From: Arthrobacter oryzae
Lineage (GTDB): Bacteria > Actinomycetota > Actinomycetes > Actinomycetales > Micrococcaceae
Direction: 5' to 3'
Assembly: GCF_003634095.1 (NCBI RefSeq)
Contig: NZ_RBIR01000010.1
Location: 78,811-142,810, forward strand
Length of the DNA: 64,000 bases
Part shown: positions 10,097 through 19,568 of the stretch, piece after piece
Numbering within the stretch: the stretch's first letter is position 1
Layout: every line of letters begins with the position of its first letter
Position numbers and translations under genes: made by a program
The notes under the pieces: model-generated
Databases searched by the model: none
Seen by the model: the letters and a program-made list of their open reading frames with translations, nothing else
Told to the model about the DNA's origin: nothing

Positions 10097-12122
10097 GGCG
10101 CACGACTCCTACTGTTTCGATCCGGACATTGGCGGAGGTCACCTCGCGGTAGGACAGCACGGGTACGGAGCCCGGCTGCGAGCCGAGGAGGCGGTGGATG
10201 GCGGGCCGGAGAGCCGGGGCGCACACGAGCACGGCCTGGCGGTTCGCGGCGGCCGCCGCGTCCACGGCGGAGCCGACGGAGCGCAGCACGGCGTCGAGGC
10301 GGTCCTGCCCCATGACGATCTGGCTGCCTCCTTCGGCGGGTCGCATGTCCTCGAGCATGTGCTGTTCCAGGACGGGGTCGATCATGATGACGTTGAGCAC
10401 GGGGCCGTCCATGAATTTGGCAGTGAGGGCAGGACCGAGGGCCTGCCGGGCCGCTTCGACGAGCGACTCCGGGTCCGTGGAAATTTTGGCGCGGAGCGTG
10501 AGGGCCTCGTAGATCCGGGGAAGGTCGTTGATGGGCACCTGCTCGTCCAGCAGGCCCTGAAGGACGCGCTGCAGCTCGGCGAGCGAGAGCAGCGCCGGCG
10601 TGAGCTCGTCGACGGCGGACGGGCTTTGCTTCCGCACGCCCTCGGTCAGCACGCGGACATCTTCGCGGGAGAGCAGCCGGGCCGCGTTCGCGGAGACGAT
10701 CGACGACAGGTGGGTGACCAGGACGGATACCCGGTCGATCACCGTGGCGCCGGTCATTTCGGCGTTGTGGCGCATCTCCCCCGGGATCCACTTCCCCGCG
10801 AGCCCGAACACGGGCTCGATCATCGCCGGGCCGGGGAGCGAATCCAGGTTCTCGCCCAAGGCGAGCATCTGGCCGCCGGGGGCCGTGCCGCGTCCGGCTT
10901 CCACGCCCGCGATTCGGATGGAATACGTGGCCGGCGGCAGGTCCACGCTGTCCCTCGTGCGCACCGGCGGGATGACCAGGCCCAGTTCCATGGCGATCTT
11001 GTGCCGGAGGGACCGGACCCGGGCCAGGAGGTCGTCGGAGGCGCCGGAGACCATGTCCACCAGGTCCGGTGCCAGTAGGATCTCCACCGGATGGATGCGC
11101 ATGTCCTCCATGAGCTTGTCGTTGGGATCCATCTCCGGGAAGTTCAGCGCGGTCGACGCGGCCTCCCGGGCCGTCTCTTCCCGCTGCTGGGTGGCCGCGG
11201 TGCGTCGGGAGGCAAGGATCAGTCCGGCACCGACGAGAATGAACGGGACGGGCGGCATGCCGGGGATCAGTGCCATGGCGAGGGCGGCGACGCCGGCGAT
11301 CATGAGCGCGTTGGGCGACTGCATCAGCTGGGTGGAGGCCGTCCGGCCCATGTCCGACTCGGCGTTGGACCGGGTCACGATCATGCCGGTGGAGACGGCC
11401 ATGAGCAGCGCTGGGATCTGCGTGACGAGCCCGTCGCCCATGGTCAGCAGCCCATAGGTGTTCAGGGCGTCACCGACGTCCAGGCCGCGCTGGATCATGC
11501 CGATGGCGATGCCGCCGACGAAGTTGATGATGATAATGATGATGCCCGCGATGGCGTCGCCCTTGACGAACTTCGAGGCACCGTCCATAGCGCCGTAGAA
11601 GTCGGCCTCGGCGGAGACCTCGGCCCGCCGTTCCCGGGCCTGGGTGTCGGTCAGGAGTCCCGCGTTGAGGTCGGCGTCGATCGCCATCTGCTTGCCGGGC
11701 ATGGCGTCGAGGGTGAAGCGTGCGCCCACTTCGGCCACGCGCTCGGCACCCTTGGTGACGACGACGAACTGGATGACCACGAGGATCAGGAACACCACCG
11801 CGCCAATGATCATGGAACCGCCGACTGTCACCTTGCCGAAGGCGTCGATGACCTGCCCGGCGTAGCCGTTGCCCAGGACCAGACGGGTGGAGGCGACGTT
11901 GAGTCCCAGCCGGAACAGCGTGGCCACCAGCAGCAGGGACGGGAACACGGAGAAGTCCAGCGGCTTCTTCACGAACATGCTGGTCAGCAGGACCAGCAGT
12001 GCCAGCAGGATGTTGCAGACAATGAGGAAGTCCAGGAGCGGCGCGGGCACGGGAACCACCAGCAGCAGCACGATCCCCACGATGCCGATGGGCACCACCA
12101 GCCGGTTCAGCCTGTTGTTCAT
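10074..12122 (-). CDS. flhA: Flagellar export gate protein FlhA
   Basis: Ion-coupled inner-membrane export gate of the flagellar type III apparatus. 682 aa: an N-terminal half with about eight membrane helices (MNNRLNRLVVPIGIVGIVLLLVVPVPA onward), the FHIPEP-like conserved loop (FRLGLNVASTRLVL, GKQMAIDADLNAG), and a cytoplasmic C-terminal domain from about residue 330 that docks substrates and chaperones. It overlaps the flhF-like gene and lies 96 nt downstream of flhB, a gap with no clear FliA-type promoter. Confidence 0.97.
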   Translation of the reverse strand: MNNRLNRLVVPIGIVGIVLLLVVPVPAPLLDFLIVCNILLALLVLLTSMFVKKPLDFSVFPSLLLVATLFRLGLNVASTRLVLGNGYAGQVIDAFGKVTVGGSMIIGAVVFLILVVIQFVVVTKGAERVAEVGARFTLDAMPGKQMAIDADLNAGLLTDTQARERRAEVSAEADFYGAMDGASKFVKGDAIAGIIIIIINFVGGIAIGMIQRGLDVGDALNTYGLLTMGDGLVTQIPALLMAVSTGMIVTRSNAESDMGRTASTQLMQSPNALMIAGVAALAMALIPGMPPVPFILVGAGLILASRRTAATQQREETAREAASTALNFPEMDPNDKLMEDMRIHPVEILLAPDLVDMVSGASDDLLARVRSLRHKIAMELGLVIPPVRTRDSVDLPPATYSIRIAGVEAGRGTAPGGQMLALGENLDSLPGPAMIEPVFGLAGKWIPGEMRHNAEMTGATVIDRVSVLVTHLSSIVSANAARLLSREDVRVLTEGVRKQSPSAVDELTPALLSLAELQRVLQGLLDEQVPINDLPRIYEALTLRAKISTDPESLVEAARQALGPALTAKFMDGPVLNVIMIDPVLEQHMLEDMRPAEGGSQIVMGQDRLDAVLRSVGSAVDAAAAANRQAVLVCAPALRPAIHRLLGSQPGSVPVLSYREVTSANVRIETVGVVRHAEPLSA

Positions 12123-12218
12123 GGTGCGGTCCTTTCACAGACGCTGATTCCCAAAGTTTTCACGCCGTGCCTTACGCCGCGCGTCCGGTGTTTCGCCGTG
12201 TGTTTCATACGGTCTGTC

Positions 12219-13304
12219 TCATAAGGCGGCCGCCGTGCTCATGCGGTGCATCCCGGCGGCGGCGCCGCGGGACTTCAGGGCCATGACGAATGCCAGGACT
12301 CCGGCCACCGCCCGGTAGAAGTCCACCGGGATCTCGTCCCCCAGCTCGCAGGCCCCGTGAAGGGCCCTGGTCAGGGGGATGTCCTGGACCATGGGCACGT
12401 TCTTCTGCTCTGCCTCTTCCCTGATCCTGGCGGCCACGTGCCCGGCGCCTTTCGCCACCACGCGGGGGGCGGACTTGCCGGGCTCGTATTTGAGGGCCAC
12501 GGCCACGTGCGTGGGGTTGACCAGGACGACGTCGGCGTCCCCGATCGCGGCGATCATGCGGTTCCGGCTCATGGCCATCTGGCGTGCCCGGCGCTGGGAC
12601 CGGATGATCGGGTCGCCCTCGCTGCTTTTGTTCTCGTCCTGGACTTCCTTCTTGGACATGCGGGTCTTCTTGCGGTTGCGCCGCATCACCACGAAGAAGT
12701 CCGCCACGGCGAGGATGATTCCGGCGGCGACAGCGAACTGGACGAGGGAGGCGATGCCGCCGCCGGCGGCGGCCGTGACACCGGCGACGGGGAGCCCCCC
12801 CGCGGTCAGCAGCACCGGGATCAGCCCCTGCACGACCGTGTAGAGGACCAGTCCCACCACGCTGACCTTCAGCAGCGCCTTGAGGCCGCCCCACCACGCC
12901 TGGGCGCCGAAAATCCGCTTGATCCCGCTGAGCGGGTTGAAGTGGCCGAACTCGAGCCGGAATTTCTTGAGGTGGACACCGCCCTGGAGGGCGGAGCCGG
13001 CGAGGACCGCCACAAACACCACAATCAGCAGGGGCCCGACGATCCCGGCAATGGAGGCGAATCCGTTCTCCATGGCTTGGACGGCTTTGCCGGGATCGGG
13101 CGCGGAAACAATGCCGCGGACGGTGAAGAGCTGGTCCGTAGCGGCGTTGGCGGCCCGGCTGACCGTGCTGGGCAACATCAGCGCGGCGGCGCCGACGCCG
13201 AGCCAGGCGGTGAGGTCTTGGGAGCGCGAGAGCTGGCCCTTGGAGCGGACCTCCTTCATCCGCTTGTCAGTGGCCTGCTCGGTCTTCTCCTGTGAATCCG
13301 CCAT
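12219..13304 (-). CDS. flhB: Flagellar export switch protein FlhB
   Basis: Membrane protein that switches export from hook to filament substrates. 361 aa with charged N-terminus SQEKTEQATDKRMKEVRSKGQ, four membrane helices, and the autocleavage motif NPTH at residues 263-266 (VVLVNPTHVAVALKYEPG). It shares one base with the fliR stop, so translation is coupled. Confidence 0.97.
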   Translation of the reverse strand: MADSQEKTEQATDKRMKEVRSKGQLSRSQDLTAWLGVGAAALMLPSTVSRAANAATDQLFTVRGIVSAPDPGKAVQAMENGFASIAGIVGPLLIVVFVAVLAGSALQGGVHLKKFRLEFGHFNPLSGIKRIFGAQAWWGGLKALLKVSVVGLVLYTVVQGLIPVLLTAGGLPVAGVTAAAGGGIASLVQFAVAAGIILAVADFFVVMRRNRKKTRMSKKEVQDENKSSEGDPIIRSQRRARQMAMSRNRMIAAIGDADVVLVNPTHVAVALKYEPGKSAPRVVAKGAGHVAARIREEAEQKNVPMVQDIPLTRALHGACELGDEIPVDFYRAVAGVLAFVMALKSRGAAAGMHRMSTAAAL

Positions 13305-14062
13305 CAGCCCACCCCCAGCACTGCTTTGGCCGCTTGTCCGGCGAGGCTCGAAACGATCCGCGGCAGGGCCAGGAACATGAAGCCGGCCAGCGAGAGGGTC
13401 AGGAAGATCTTGAGCGGGAAGCCCAGCGAGAACGCGTTGAGTGCCGGCGCCACGCGGGTCAGCAGGCCCAGGCCGACGTCGGCGAGGAACAACACCACCA
13501 GGAGCGGACCGGCGATCTGCACCGCAGCGAGGAACATGCCGGACACCGCGGTGATGATGGCTTGCACCGGCTGGGCCAGGTCTATTCCGCCGGCCAGGGG
13601 CAGCGCCGTGAAGCTGCCGGTGAGGCCCGTGATGACCAGCTGGTAGCCGTCGGAGGCGAACAGCAGGGCCAACGCCGCCATCTGCATGAGCCGGGTGAAC
13701 TGTGCGCCGTTGACCATCATTTGGGGGTCAAACGCCTGGGCCATCTGGAACCCGCTGAAAAGGTCAACCAGGCTGCCGGCGGACTGGATGGCGGAGAAGA
13801 TCACCAAGACCAGGAAACCCAGGACAAGCCCGGTCACGAGCTCCAGGACCACGCCGGTGAGGAATGCCGCGGTATCGCGGGGCGTGTAGCCGCCAACCAT
13901 GCGCTGCGTCACTGCCAGCCCCAGGCCCAATCCCAGCATGGCCTTCACGCGCCCCGGAAAGGCCTGGTGCGAGAAGGGCGGTGCCACGATCAGGAAAGCG
14001 GTCATCCGGACCGTGGCCAGCAGCAGGACTTCCAGCCAGGTCGGGTCGATGGGGATGCCCAC
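13304..14062 (-). CDS. fliR: Flagellar export protein FliR
   Basis: Export gate core subunit that packs with FliP and FliQ. 252 aa with about six hydrophobic segments and the family stretches FLIVAPPFSHQAFPGRVKAML and SLVDLFSGFQMAQAFDPQ. It follows fliQ by one base and overlaps flhB by one. Confidence 0.95.
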   Translation of the reverse strand: MGIPIDPTWLEVLLLATVRMTAFLIVAPPFSHQAFPGRVKAMLGLGLGLAVTQRMVGGYTPRDTAAFLTGVVLELVTGLVLGFLVLVIFSAIQSAGSLVDLFSGFQMAQAFDPQMMVNGAQFTRLMQMAALALLFASDGYQLVITGLTGSFTALPLAGGIDLAQPVQAIITAVSGMFLAAVQIAGPLLVVLFLADVGLGLLTRVAPALNAFSLGFPLKIFLTLSLAGFMFLALPRIVSSLAGQAAKAVLGVG

Positions 14063-14063
14063 C

Positions 14064-14339
14064 TCACAGGCCTCCGAGCAGGGACGGTATTTTTGCGAAG
14101 AGGTCGTTCGTGAACCCGACCATCTCCGAAATCATCCAGTGCCCGCAGACGATCAGGGCCACAGCCACCGCGGCGGCCTTCGGCACGAAGGACAGGGTGG
14201 CTTCCTGCAGCTGCGTGACGGACTGCACCAGCGAGATGGCGAGGCCCACCACCAGCGCGGTGAGCAGCACGGGCGCGGCGAGCTTCGCGGCCACGATCAT
14301 GGCCTGGAGGCAGATGTCCAGGACGGCGTTGGTGTTCAT
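14064..14339 (-). CDS. fliQ: Flagellar export protein FliQ
   Basis: Small export gate subunit with two transmembrane hairpins. 91 aa, typical length, with the family core LVVGLAISLVQSVTQLQEATLSF and a C-terminal WMISEMVGFTNDLF. It overlaps fliP by 4 nt (ATGA). Confidence 0.95.
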   Translation of the reverse strand: MNTNAVLDICLQAMIVAAKLAAPVLLTALVVGLAISLVQSVTQLQEATLSFVPKAAAVAVALIVCGHWMISEMVGFTNDLFAKIPSLLGGL

Positions 14340-15244
14340 CCGGTCCCCGCATAGCTTTGGACGAGCGCCGTGATGATCAGGCCCCAGCCGTCCACCAGGA
14401 CGAAAAGGAGGATCTTGAAGGGCAGCGAGATCATGACCGGCGGCAGCATCATCATGCCCATTGACATCAATGCCGCGGACACCACGAGGTCGATGACGAG
14501 GAACGGGATGAAGATGACGAAGCCGATGATGAACGCCGCGCGGAGTTCGGAGACCATGAACGCCGGGATGAGGGTCTGCAGCGGGACGGCCTCAGGCGTG
14601 GCCGGGTTCTCGGCGCCGGCGGCGCGGGTCATCAGGGCGATGTCCTCTTCCCGCGTGTGGGCGAGCATGAAGTGCTGCAACGGTCCGGACGCGGCACTGA
14701 CCGCACCATTGAAGTCCAGTTTGCCGTTGAGGTAGGGCTGGATTCCGAGGTTGTTCATCTCGTTGATGACGGGCCACATGACGAAGATCGAGAGGAACAA
14801 CGCCAGCCCTGCCAGCACCTGGTTTGGCGGGATGGACGGCAGCGAGAGCGCGTTGCGGGTCATCGCCAGGACCACGAAGATCTTGGTGAAGGAGGTCATC
14901 ATCAGCAGCAGCGAGGGCGCGACGGCCAGCAGCGTGATCCCGATCAGGGTCAGGACGGCGGAGGAAGGTTTGCCGTCCATCCCGTTGATCTGGATGTTGA
15001 CGTTCCCCGTGCCGGGGCTGGCCGGATCCGTCGGCGGCACCGGCGGGGCCGGATCGACGGGCGCTGCGTGCCCTGCCGAGGCATTCAGCCACAGCAGCAG
15101 GAGCGCCAGCAGCACGGCGGCGAGCCCCACGGCCAGGAGCCGGAGGGATCTGGCGCCGGCGGGACTCAAGCGTGCCGGGCTGGCGGGGAGGGCGGGAATC
15201 AATTGCGGCGTCCGCTCCTGAGAGCGGCCGCGGCCTGCTTCCAC
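14336..15244 (-). CDS. fliP: Flagellar export protein FliP
   Basis: Pentameric core of the export channel. 302 aa with N-terminal signal-like helix LRLLAVGLAAVLLALLLLWLNA, then a Pro-rich linker and the conserved body: LLMMTSFTKIFVVLAMTRNAL, IPPNQVLAGLALFLSIFVMWP and the C-terminal FKILLFVLVDGWGLI. The N-terminal 30 residues before the helix overlap fliO by 46 nt, so a later start is possible. Confidence 0.95.
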   Translation of the reverse strand: MEAGRGRSQERTPQLIPALPASPARLSPAGARSLRLLAVGLAAVLLALLLLWLNASAGHAAPVDPAPPVPPTDPASPGTGNVNIQINGMDGKPSSAVLTLIGITLLAVAPSLLLMMTSFTKIFVVLAMTRNALSLPSIPPNQVLAGLALFLSIFVMWPVINEMNNLGIQPYLNGKLDFNGAVSAASGPLQHFMLAHTREEDIALMTRAAGAENPATPEAVPLQTLIPAFMVSELRAAFIIGFVIFIPFLVIDLVVSAALMSMGMMMLPPVMISLPFKILLFVLVDGWGLIITALVQSYAGTG

Positions 15245-15846
15245 GTGGAGCCGGCAAGGATGGACCCGTGCAGGGGCGGATGGGCCGAGGCTCCGGTGGC
15301 GCTCCCCCGGCCGGCGGGCCCGCGGGCCTGCGAGCCCCGGTGAAGGGAGCTGCGGCGCGACGACGGCAGGTCCCGGGACGCGACGGCAGCGTCACCCACG
15401 GGGTCTACGCGGCCGTCCGTGTCATCAGCAGACGACGCATGAGCAGACGAAGCATCAGCTGACCGGCCCTCGATGGAGTGGCCAGCCGGCTGGCTGCTGA
15501 AGTGGTTGCCGACCAATGGCGTGGCCTCCGCCAGAATCCGGGCGAAATCCCCGAGGCTTCGGCTGATGCCGGGTACCGGGGCTTCTTCGGGTTCGGGCGG
15601 GATGTCCCCGGTGTGCAGAACGTTCACTGCGTGTTCGGTGACGCCCAGCAGGAAGCGCTGCCCGGCGGCGTCGACCACCACGACGGACGCTTTTTGTCCG
15701 AGGCTCTGCCGGCTGACGATGGTCAGGGCGCGGTCAGCCCGGCGCCGTCCCGTGCCCTTGCCCAGCCTGCGCTGCAGGAGCCACATGAGGCCCAGCACCG
15801 CGCCCAGGGCCACGACTACCCGCAGCCCGAGGATCAGTGCATCCAT
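15199..15846 (-). CDS. fliO: FliO-like flagellar biosynthetic protein
   Basis: Bitopic membrane protein that helps assemble the FliP ring. One N-terminal transmembrane helix (ALILGLRVVVALGAVLGLMWLLQ) followed by a basic stretch and the short FliO domain TIVSRQSLGQKASVVVVDAAGQRFLLGVTEH. The C-terminal third is Ser/Arg/Gly-rich and disordered. It directly abuts fliN and overlaps fliP, the normal position. Confidence 0.85.
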   Translation of the reverse strand: MDALILGLRVVVALGAVLGLMWLLQRRLGKGTGRRRADRALTIVSRQSLGQKASVVVVDAAGQRFLLGVTEHAVNVLHTGDIPPEPEEAPVPGISRSLGDFARILAEATPLVGNHFSSQPAGHSIEGRSADASSAHASSADDTDGRVDPVGDAAVASRDLPSSRRSSLHRGSQARGPAGRGSATGASAHPPLHGSILAGSTWKQAAAALRSGRRN

Positions 15847-16569
15847 TCAGCTGAGCCCCTCGGCGACGTCGAGGATGCGGGTAATCCGCACTGCGTAGTC
15901 CTGGTCCAGGACCACAACTTCGCCGTGCGCGATCAGCCTGCCGTTGAGCAGGACGTCGGCCGGGGCGCCGGCGGAGCGGTCCAGTTCGATGATCTTTCCC
16001 GGTTCCAGTGAGAGCACGTCGCGGACCGACATCCGGGTGCGTCCGATCTCCACGGTCAGGGCCATCTCGATGTTGTTGATGCGGCCGAGCCGGCCGGCCA
16101 CGGTGTCTCCGCCGGCGAACACGTCCCCGGCACGGTCGTGGTTGTTGCCGTGTTCACGGAGCCGGACAGCGAACCAGGCCGCGGCGTTGACGCCGTCGGA
16201 GAGTTCAAAGACCGCCGTGTCGGGGTCCGAGAGAAGCCCGGAGACGTCGGATTCACGCAGATCGGACAGGACGCCGGCGCCGAAGACCGAGCTGGCGCTT
16301 TCCATGGCCGGACGCAGCACGTCCGTCACGGACACGTGTCCAAGCTGGGTCCCTGCCCCGGCAGCCTCGTCCAGGAAGGTGCGGTCGCTGAGCATCAGCG
16401 CGAGATCGGCGGTGACCGCCCCAACGAACGTTGCGGTGACCGCCTGGCGGGCGTAGGCGGCCGCGGCCCGGGCAGGCACCAGGGCGACGACCTTCAAGGC
16501 CACCGGGCTCGGCAGTTCCTCGACGAGCCGCTCCGCCGACAATTCGTGCTTGGTCAGGGTGATGCTCAT
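15847..16569 (-). CDS. fliN: Flagellar motor switch protein FliN (FliY-like)
   Basis: Cytoplasmic C-ring switch component. 240 aa, longer than the roughly 130 aa of enteric FliN. Residues 1-160 form an extra CheC/FliY-like domain without clear catalytic signature; residues about 165-240 are the SpoA domain (IEMALTVEIGRTRMSVRDVLSLEPGKIIELDR and VLLNGRLIAHGEVVVLDQ). It overlaps fliM by 4 nt. Confidence 0.92.
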   Translation of the reverse strand: MSITLTKHELSAERLVEELPSPVALKVVALVPARAAAAYARQAVTATFVGAVTADLALMLSDRTFLDEAAGAGTQLGHVSVTDVLRPAMESASSVFGAGVLSDLRESDVSGLLSDPDTAVFELSDGVNAAAWFAVRLREHGNNHDRAGDVFAGGDTVAGRLGRINNIEMALTVEIGRTRMSVRDVLSLEPGKIIELDRSAGAPADVLLNGRLIAHGEVVVLDQDYAVRITRILDVAEGLS

Positions 16570-17462
16570 CGTTGGTTCTCCTCGATTGTGACAATGACTG
16601 CGGCCGCGCGGGAGCCGTTGCGGGCCGGGGCGGCCGTGGCCAGCCGGGTTCCGTCCAGGGTGAGGTCAAAGGGCCGGTTTTCCAGGTGCGGCAGGGTCAG
16701 GACGTCGCCGACCGCGAGTCCCAGGATCTCGCTGGGGGTGACAAACGACGTCGAGAGCCGCACCGACAGTTCCACCGGCACCTGTTCCAGCTGGGCGCTG
16801 ACCCGCGCCGCTGCGTCGCCGCGCGTGTCGGTCGGGTTGACCTTCTTGAGCCGTCCCAGCAGGATGGCGGCCGGGACAGCCAGCGTGGCGGGGGCGTTGA
16901 CGTCGCCGACGCTCATGGTGAAGGAGGCGACAATCATCAGTTCGCTCGGCGCCGCGGCCTGGGCGAACTGGGAGTTGTACTGGATCGTGTCCACCCGGAC
17001 GGCCTCGCTCAGCAGCGGGCCGAGGGAGTAACCGAGGTCTTCGAGGGCCTCGTCCATGAGGCCCTTGATCAGGGCCTGCTCAATCTGGGTGAACTTCCGG
17101 TCCGGCATGGGCGAGTCGTTCGAGGCACCGAGCATGCGGTTGACCCAGCCGAGGGCGGCCGGTCCGGGGAACTGCACCACCAGTTTGGAATCGTGGGCCT
17201 CCACGGTGCACAGCACCATGGCAGTGACGGCGGGCAGTGAGGCCGCGTATTCGTCGTAGCTGAGCATGCTGACGTCTTCGAGGCGCACCACGGACTTGAC
17301 CCGGACCTTGGCGGTCAGCTGGGTTCCCCACTGGCGGGCGAAGGTTTCGAAGGCGAGCTCCAGCACCCGGCTGTGTTCGCGGGCGAGCGTCGCCGGACGG
17401 CGGAAGTCATAGACGCTAACGGTCCGCTCCCGTGCCACTTCCCGCTCATCCAGAACACTCAC
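16566..17462 (-). CDS. fliM: Flagellar motor switch protein FliM
   Basis: C-ring protein linking FliG to FliN and receiving CheY-P. The family core YDFRRPATLAREHSRVLELAFETF starts near residue 17, with a central CheC-like domain and a C-terminal SpoA domain ending VIVTIEENQR. The frame is open to a TTG at 17525, but a FliA-type promoter at 17471-17497 lies inside that extension. The GTG at 17462 therefore fits best and would be at or next to the transcript start (leaderless). The short N-terminus lacks a clear enteric-style CheY-binding EIDAL motif. Confidence 0.9.
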   Translation of the reverse strand: MSVLDEREVARERTVSVYDFRRPATLAREHSRVLELAFETFARQWGTQLTAKVRVKSVVRLEDVSMLSYDEYAASLPAVTAMVLCTVEAHDSKLVVQFPGPAALGWVNRMLGASNDSPMPDRKFTQIEQALIKGLMDEALEDLGYSLGPLLSEAVRVDTIQYNSQFAQAAAPSELMIVASFTMSVGDVNAPATLAVPAAILLGRLKKVNPTDTRGDAAARVSAQLEQVPVELSVRLSTSFVTPSEILGLAVGDVLTLPHLENRPFDLTLDGTRLATAAPARNGSRAAAVIVTIEENQR

Positions 17463-17470
17463 GGTTGCCA

Positions 17471-17497
17471 CTATCGGCAAGCGGTCCGCCGTCGTAA
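17471..17497 (-). promoter_or_regulatory. FliA-type promoter for fliM
   Basis: Minus strand TTAC (17497-17494), 15 nt, then GCCGATAG (17478-17471), close to the FliA consensus TAAA-N15-GCCGATAA. It sits in the 109-nt gap after motB and 8 nt before the fliM GTG. Confidence 0.75.
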
Positions 17498-17571
17498 GCA
17501 GTAAGCGGCAGGCAATACGGCGCAACCCGCATCAGGCAAGAAACAGTGAGCAAGAACAGCAGGCAGACTGT

Positions 17572-18396
17572 CTATTTCTTGCTCAGCTTCAGCGCTTCCG
17601 GAATCAGGGCGCGGATGACGTCGGGCTTGTCGGACAGGACCACGATGTCCACCCGGCGGTTCCGCTCCATCAGCGCCGGGGTTGAGTCGTCATTGACCTG
17701 GCGGGCCGAGCCGAACGCCACGGCGCCGATGGTTCCGGGGACAATGCCGCCCCGGTCCACCATGTATCGCAGGACGTTGACGGCTCGCGCCGAGGACAAT
17801 TCCCACGTGGACGGATAGGCCGTGATGCCGTTGGCGGCGTGGCCCTCGATCATGATTTCCATCCCGGCCGGTTTGAGCACCGGCGAGATGATCTGCAGCA
17901 CGTGAGTGGCCCGGGACGTAAGTTCGGGCCGGTCGGGTTCGAAGAAAGCCTGCGATCCGACCAGCTTGACCGTCAGGCCGCGCTGGTCGATCTGGAACTC
18001 GACGTTGGCGCTCAGACCGGCGACGGCCAGCCCGGCCTGCATTTTCGCCTGCAGCGCCTTGAGCCGGTCCACTTCCTTGATCGCCGCGGCCATGTTCTCC
18101 GGGGATGTGGTTGCCGCGCCCTTGACGGCGGCGAAGGCCTCGAGGTTTTTGTCGACGAGGTCCGGCGGCACCACGGTGCCCGATGCGGTGTCCACCGTCT
18201 TTGACGACACCGCGCCGAAGCCCGTGGCCAGGGAGTTGCGGAGCTTTTCGAACTTGTTGGCGTCCACGCTGGACATGGCGTACAGGACAATGAACATGCA
18301 CATCAGCACGGTGACCATGTCCATGTAGGACGCCATCCAGCGCTCGTCGACGTGATGTTCTTCCGGTTTCTTCCGCCCGCGCCGCCTGGAACTCAC
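17572..18396 (-). CDS. motB: Flagellar stator protein MotB
   Basis: Stator subunit anchored to peptidoglycan. 274 aa: a short basic N-terminus, one transmembrane helix with the ion-binding aspartate at residue 26 (MASYMDMVTVLMCMFIVLYAMS), a linker, and a C-terminal OmpA-like domain (IMIEGHAANGITAYPSTWELSSARA and ERNRRVDIVVL). The membrane helix has the MD.VTVLM.MF pattern of proton-type stators. Overlaps motA by 4 nt. Confidence 0.95.
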   Translation of the reverse strand: MSSRRRGRKKPEEHHVDERWMASYMDMVTVLMCMFIVLYAMSSVDANKFEKLRNSLATGFGAVSSKTVDTASGTVVPPDLVDKNLEAFAAVKGAATTSPENMAAAIKEVDRLKALQAKMQAGLAVAGLSANVEFQIDQRGLTVKLVGSQAFFEPDRPELTSRATHVLQIISPVLKPAGMEIMIEGHAANGITAYPSTWELSSARAVNVLRYMVDRGGIVPGTIGAVAFGSARQVNDDSTPALMERNRRVDIVVLSDKPDVIRALIPEALKLSKK

Positions 18397-19211
18397 GCGG
18401 CCTCGTCAAGCGCGTCGGAGTTGTCCTTGCCGGCGGCTTTCTTATCCCCGCCTGATGCCTTGAGCTGGTGTTCAGGAACCATCGAACGCAGCCTTTCGGC
18501 GAGCAGCAGGGGCTGGGCGCCGGCCTGAACGGCCAACATGCCCTCCATCAGAAGCGTCATCCGTTCGATGTCCAGCTCAGAGAGCCTGGCCAGACGGCCG
18601 CTGAAGGGAAGCCAGAGGAAGTTGGCGGACAGCAGGCCCCAGAGCGTGGCGACGAATGCTGAGGCAATCATGGGCCCGAGTTCGTCCGGTGTGGAGAGGT
18701 TTTCCAGGACGTGGGTCAGCGAGACGACGGTGCCGATGATGCCGACGGTGGGGGCGTAACCGCCGAGGCTCGCGAAGAATTTCGAGTTGGAATGGTCGCT
18801 GCGGGACTTGGAGTCGATCTCATCCTCCATCAGCATCCGGAGCTCTTCGGCGTCGGTGCCGTCGGCAATGTTCTGCAGGGCGCGCGTCAGGAACGGATCC
18901 TTGACGCTGGCCGCTTCTTCCTCCAGGGAAAGCAGACCCTCGCTGCGCGCCTTTTCCGCGAACCGGACCACCTGGTCGATGCTGTCCTGCGGTTTGGACG
19001 TCTTGCCTGCGAACATCTTGGGGAGGGCCTTGAAGGCCTGAATGACGTCTTTGAGGGTGTTGCCTGCGATCCCGACGGCGAGGGTGGCGCCGAAGACCAG
19101 GACCATGGGGGCCGGCAGCAGGAGCGAAGTGACACTGCCGCCTTCCATGGTCACCATTGCGATAACGGAGCCAAAGGCGAGGAGCAGTCCGATGACTGTT
19201 GCGGGATCCAT
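18393..19211 (-). CDS. motA: Flagellar stator protein MotA
   Basis: Four-helix stator subunit that generates torque against FliG. 272 aa. TM1-2 at the N-terminus (VIGLLLAFGSVIAMVTMEGG, LLLPAPMVLVFGATLAVGIA), a charged cytoplasmic loop, then TM3 with the conserved proline in LGGYAPTVGIIGTVVSL and TM4 in VATLWGLLSANFLWLP. Two bases after flbD and overlapping motB, so flbD-motA-motB form one unit under the FliA-type promoter at 19569. Confidence 0.95.
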   Translation of the reverse strand: MDPATVIGLLLAFGSVIAMVTMEGGSVTSLLLPAPMVLVFGATLAVGIAGNTLKDVIQAFKALPKMFAGKTSKPQDSIDQVVRFAEKARSEGLLSLEEEAASVKDPFLTRALQNIADGTDAEELRMLMEDEIDSKSRSDHSNSKFFASLGGYAPTVGIIGTVVSLTHVLENLSTPDELGPMIASAFVATLWGLLSANFLWLPFSGRLARLSELDIERMTLLMEGMLAVQAGAQPLLLAERLRSMVPEHQLKASGGDKKAAGKDNSDALDEAA

Positions 19212-19213
19212 GA

Positions 19214-19525
19214 TTACTTTCTGGGTTGCACGGGGGCCGTGGGGCCGTCGCCGTCGATGTCGTCGGAGTCTCCGTCGTCGTCGGACGTGTCAGTCCGGAC
19301 CAGGCTCAACGGATAGCCGGTGATGGCCGGAAAATCCCGGGCCTTGCTCAGGATGTAAGCACGGTAGTCGGCGATGAGTTCAACCACTTCCGCGAGGCTT
19401 TCGAGCACGACGTAGGCGGCGCCGTCGAGCGTCACCAAGTGCGTATCCGGGCTCTCGTGGATACGCTCGATGAGGTCCGGATTGACCGCGAAGCGCGTTC
19501 CGTTGAGGCGTGTGACGACGATCAT
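19214..19525 (-). CDS. flbD: FlbD family flagellar protein
   Basis: Small protein usually found next to motA and flgE in Gram-positive bacteria and spirochaetes; exact role unsettled. Residues 1-65 carry the family core MIVVTRLNGTRFAVNPDLIERI and PDTHLVTLDGAAYVV. An acidic, Asp-rich tail follows. It opens the flbD-motA-motB unit. Confidence 0.9.
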   Translation of the reverse strand: MIVVTRLNGTRFAVNPDLIERIHESPDTHLVTLDGAAYVVLESLAEVVELIADYRAYILSKARDFPAITGYPLSLVRTDTSDDDGDSDDIDGDGPTAPVQPRK

Positions 19526-19568
19526 GGGCCGATTCTGCTCTGTGAGGGGAGTGGTGTTCTGCTCCGTA

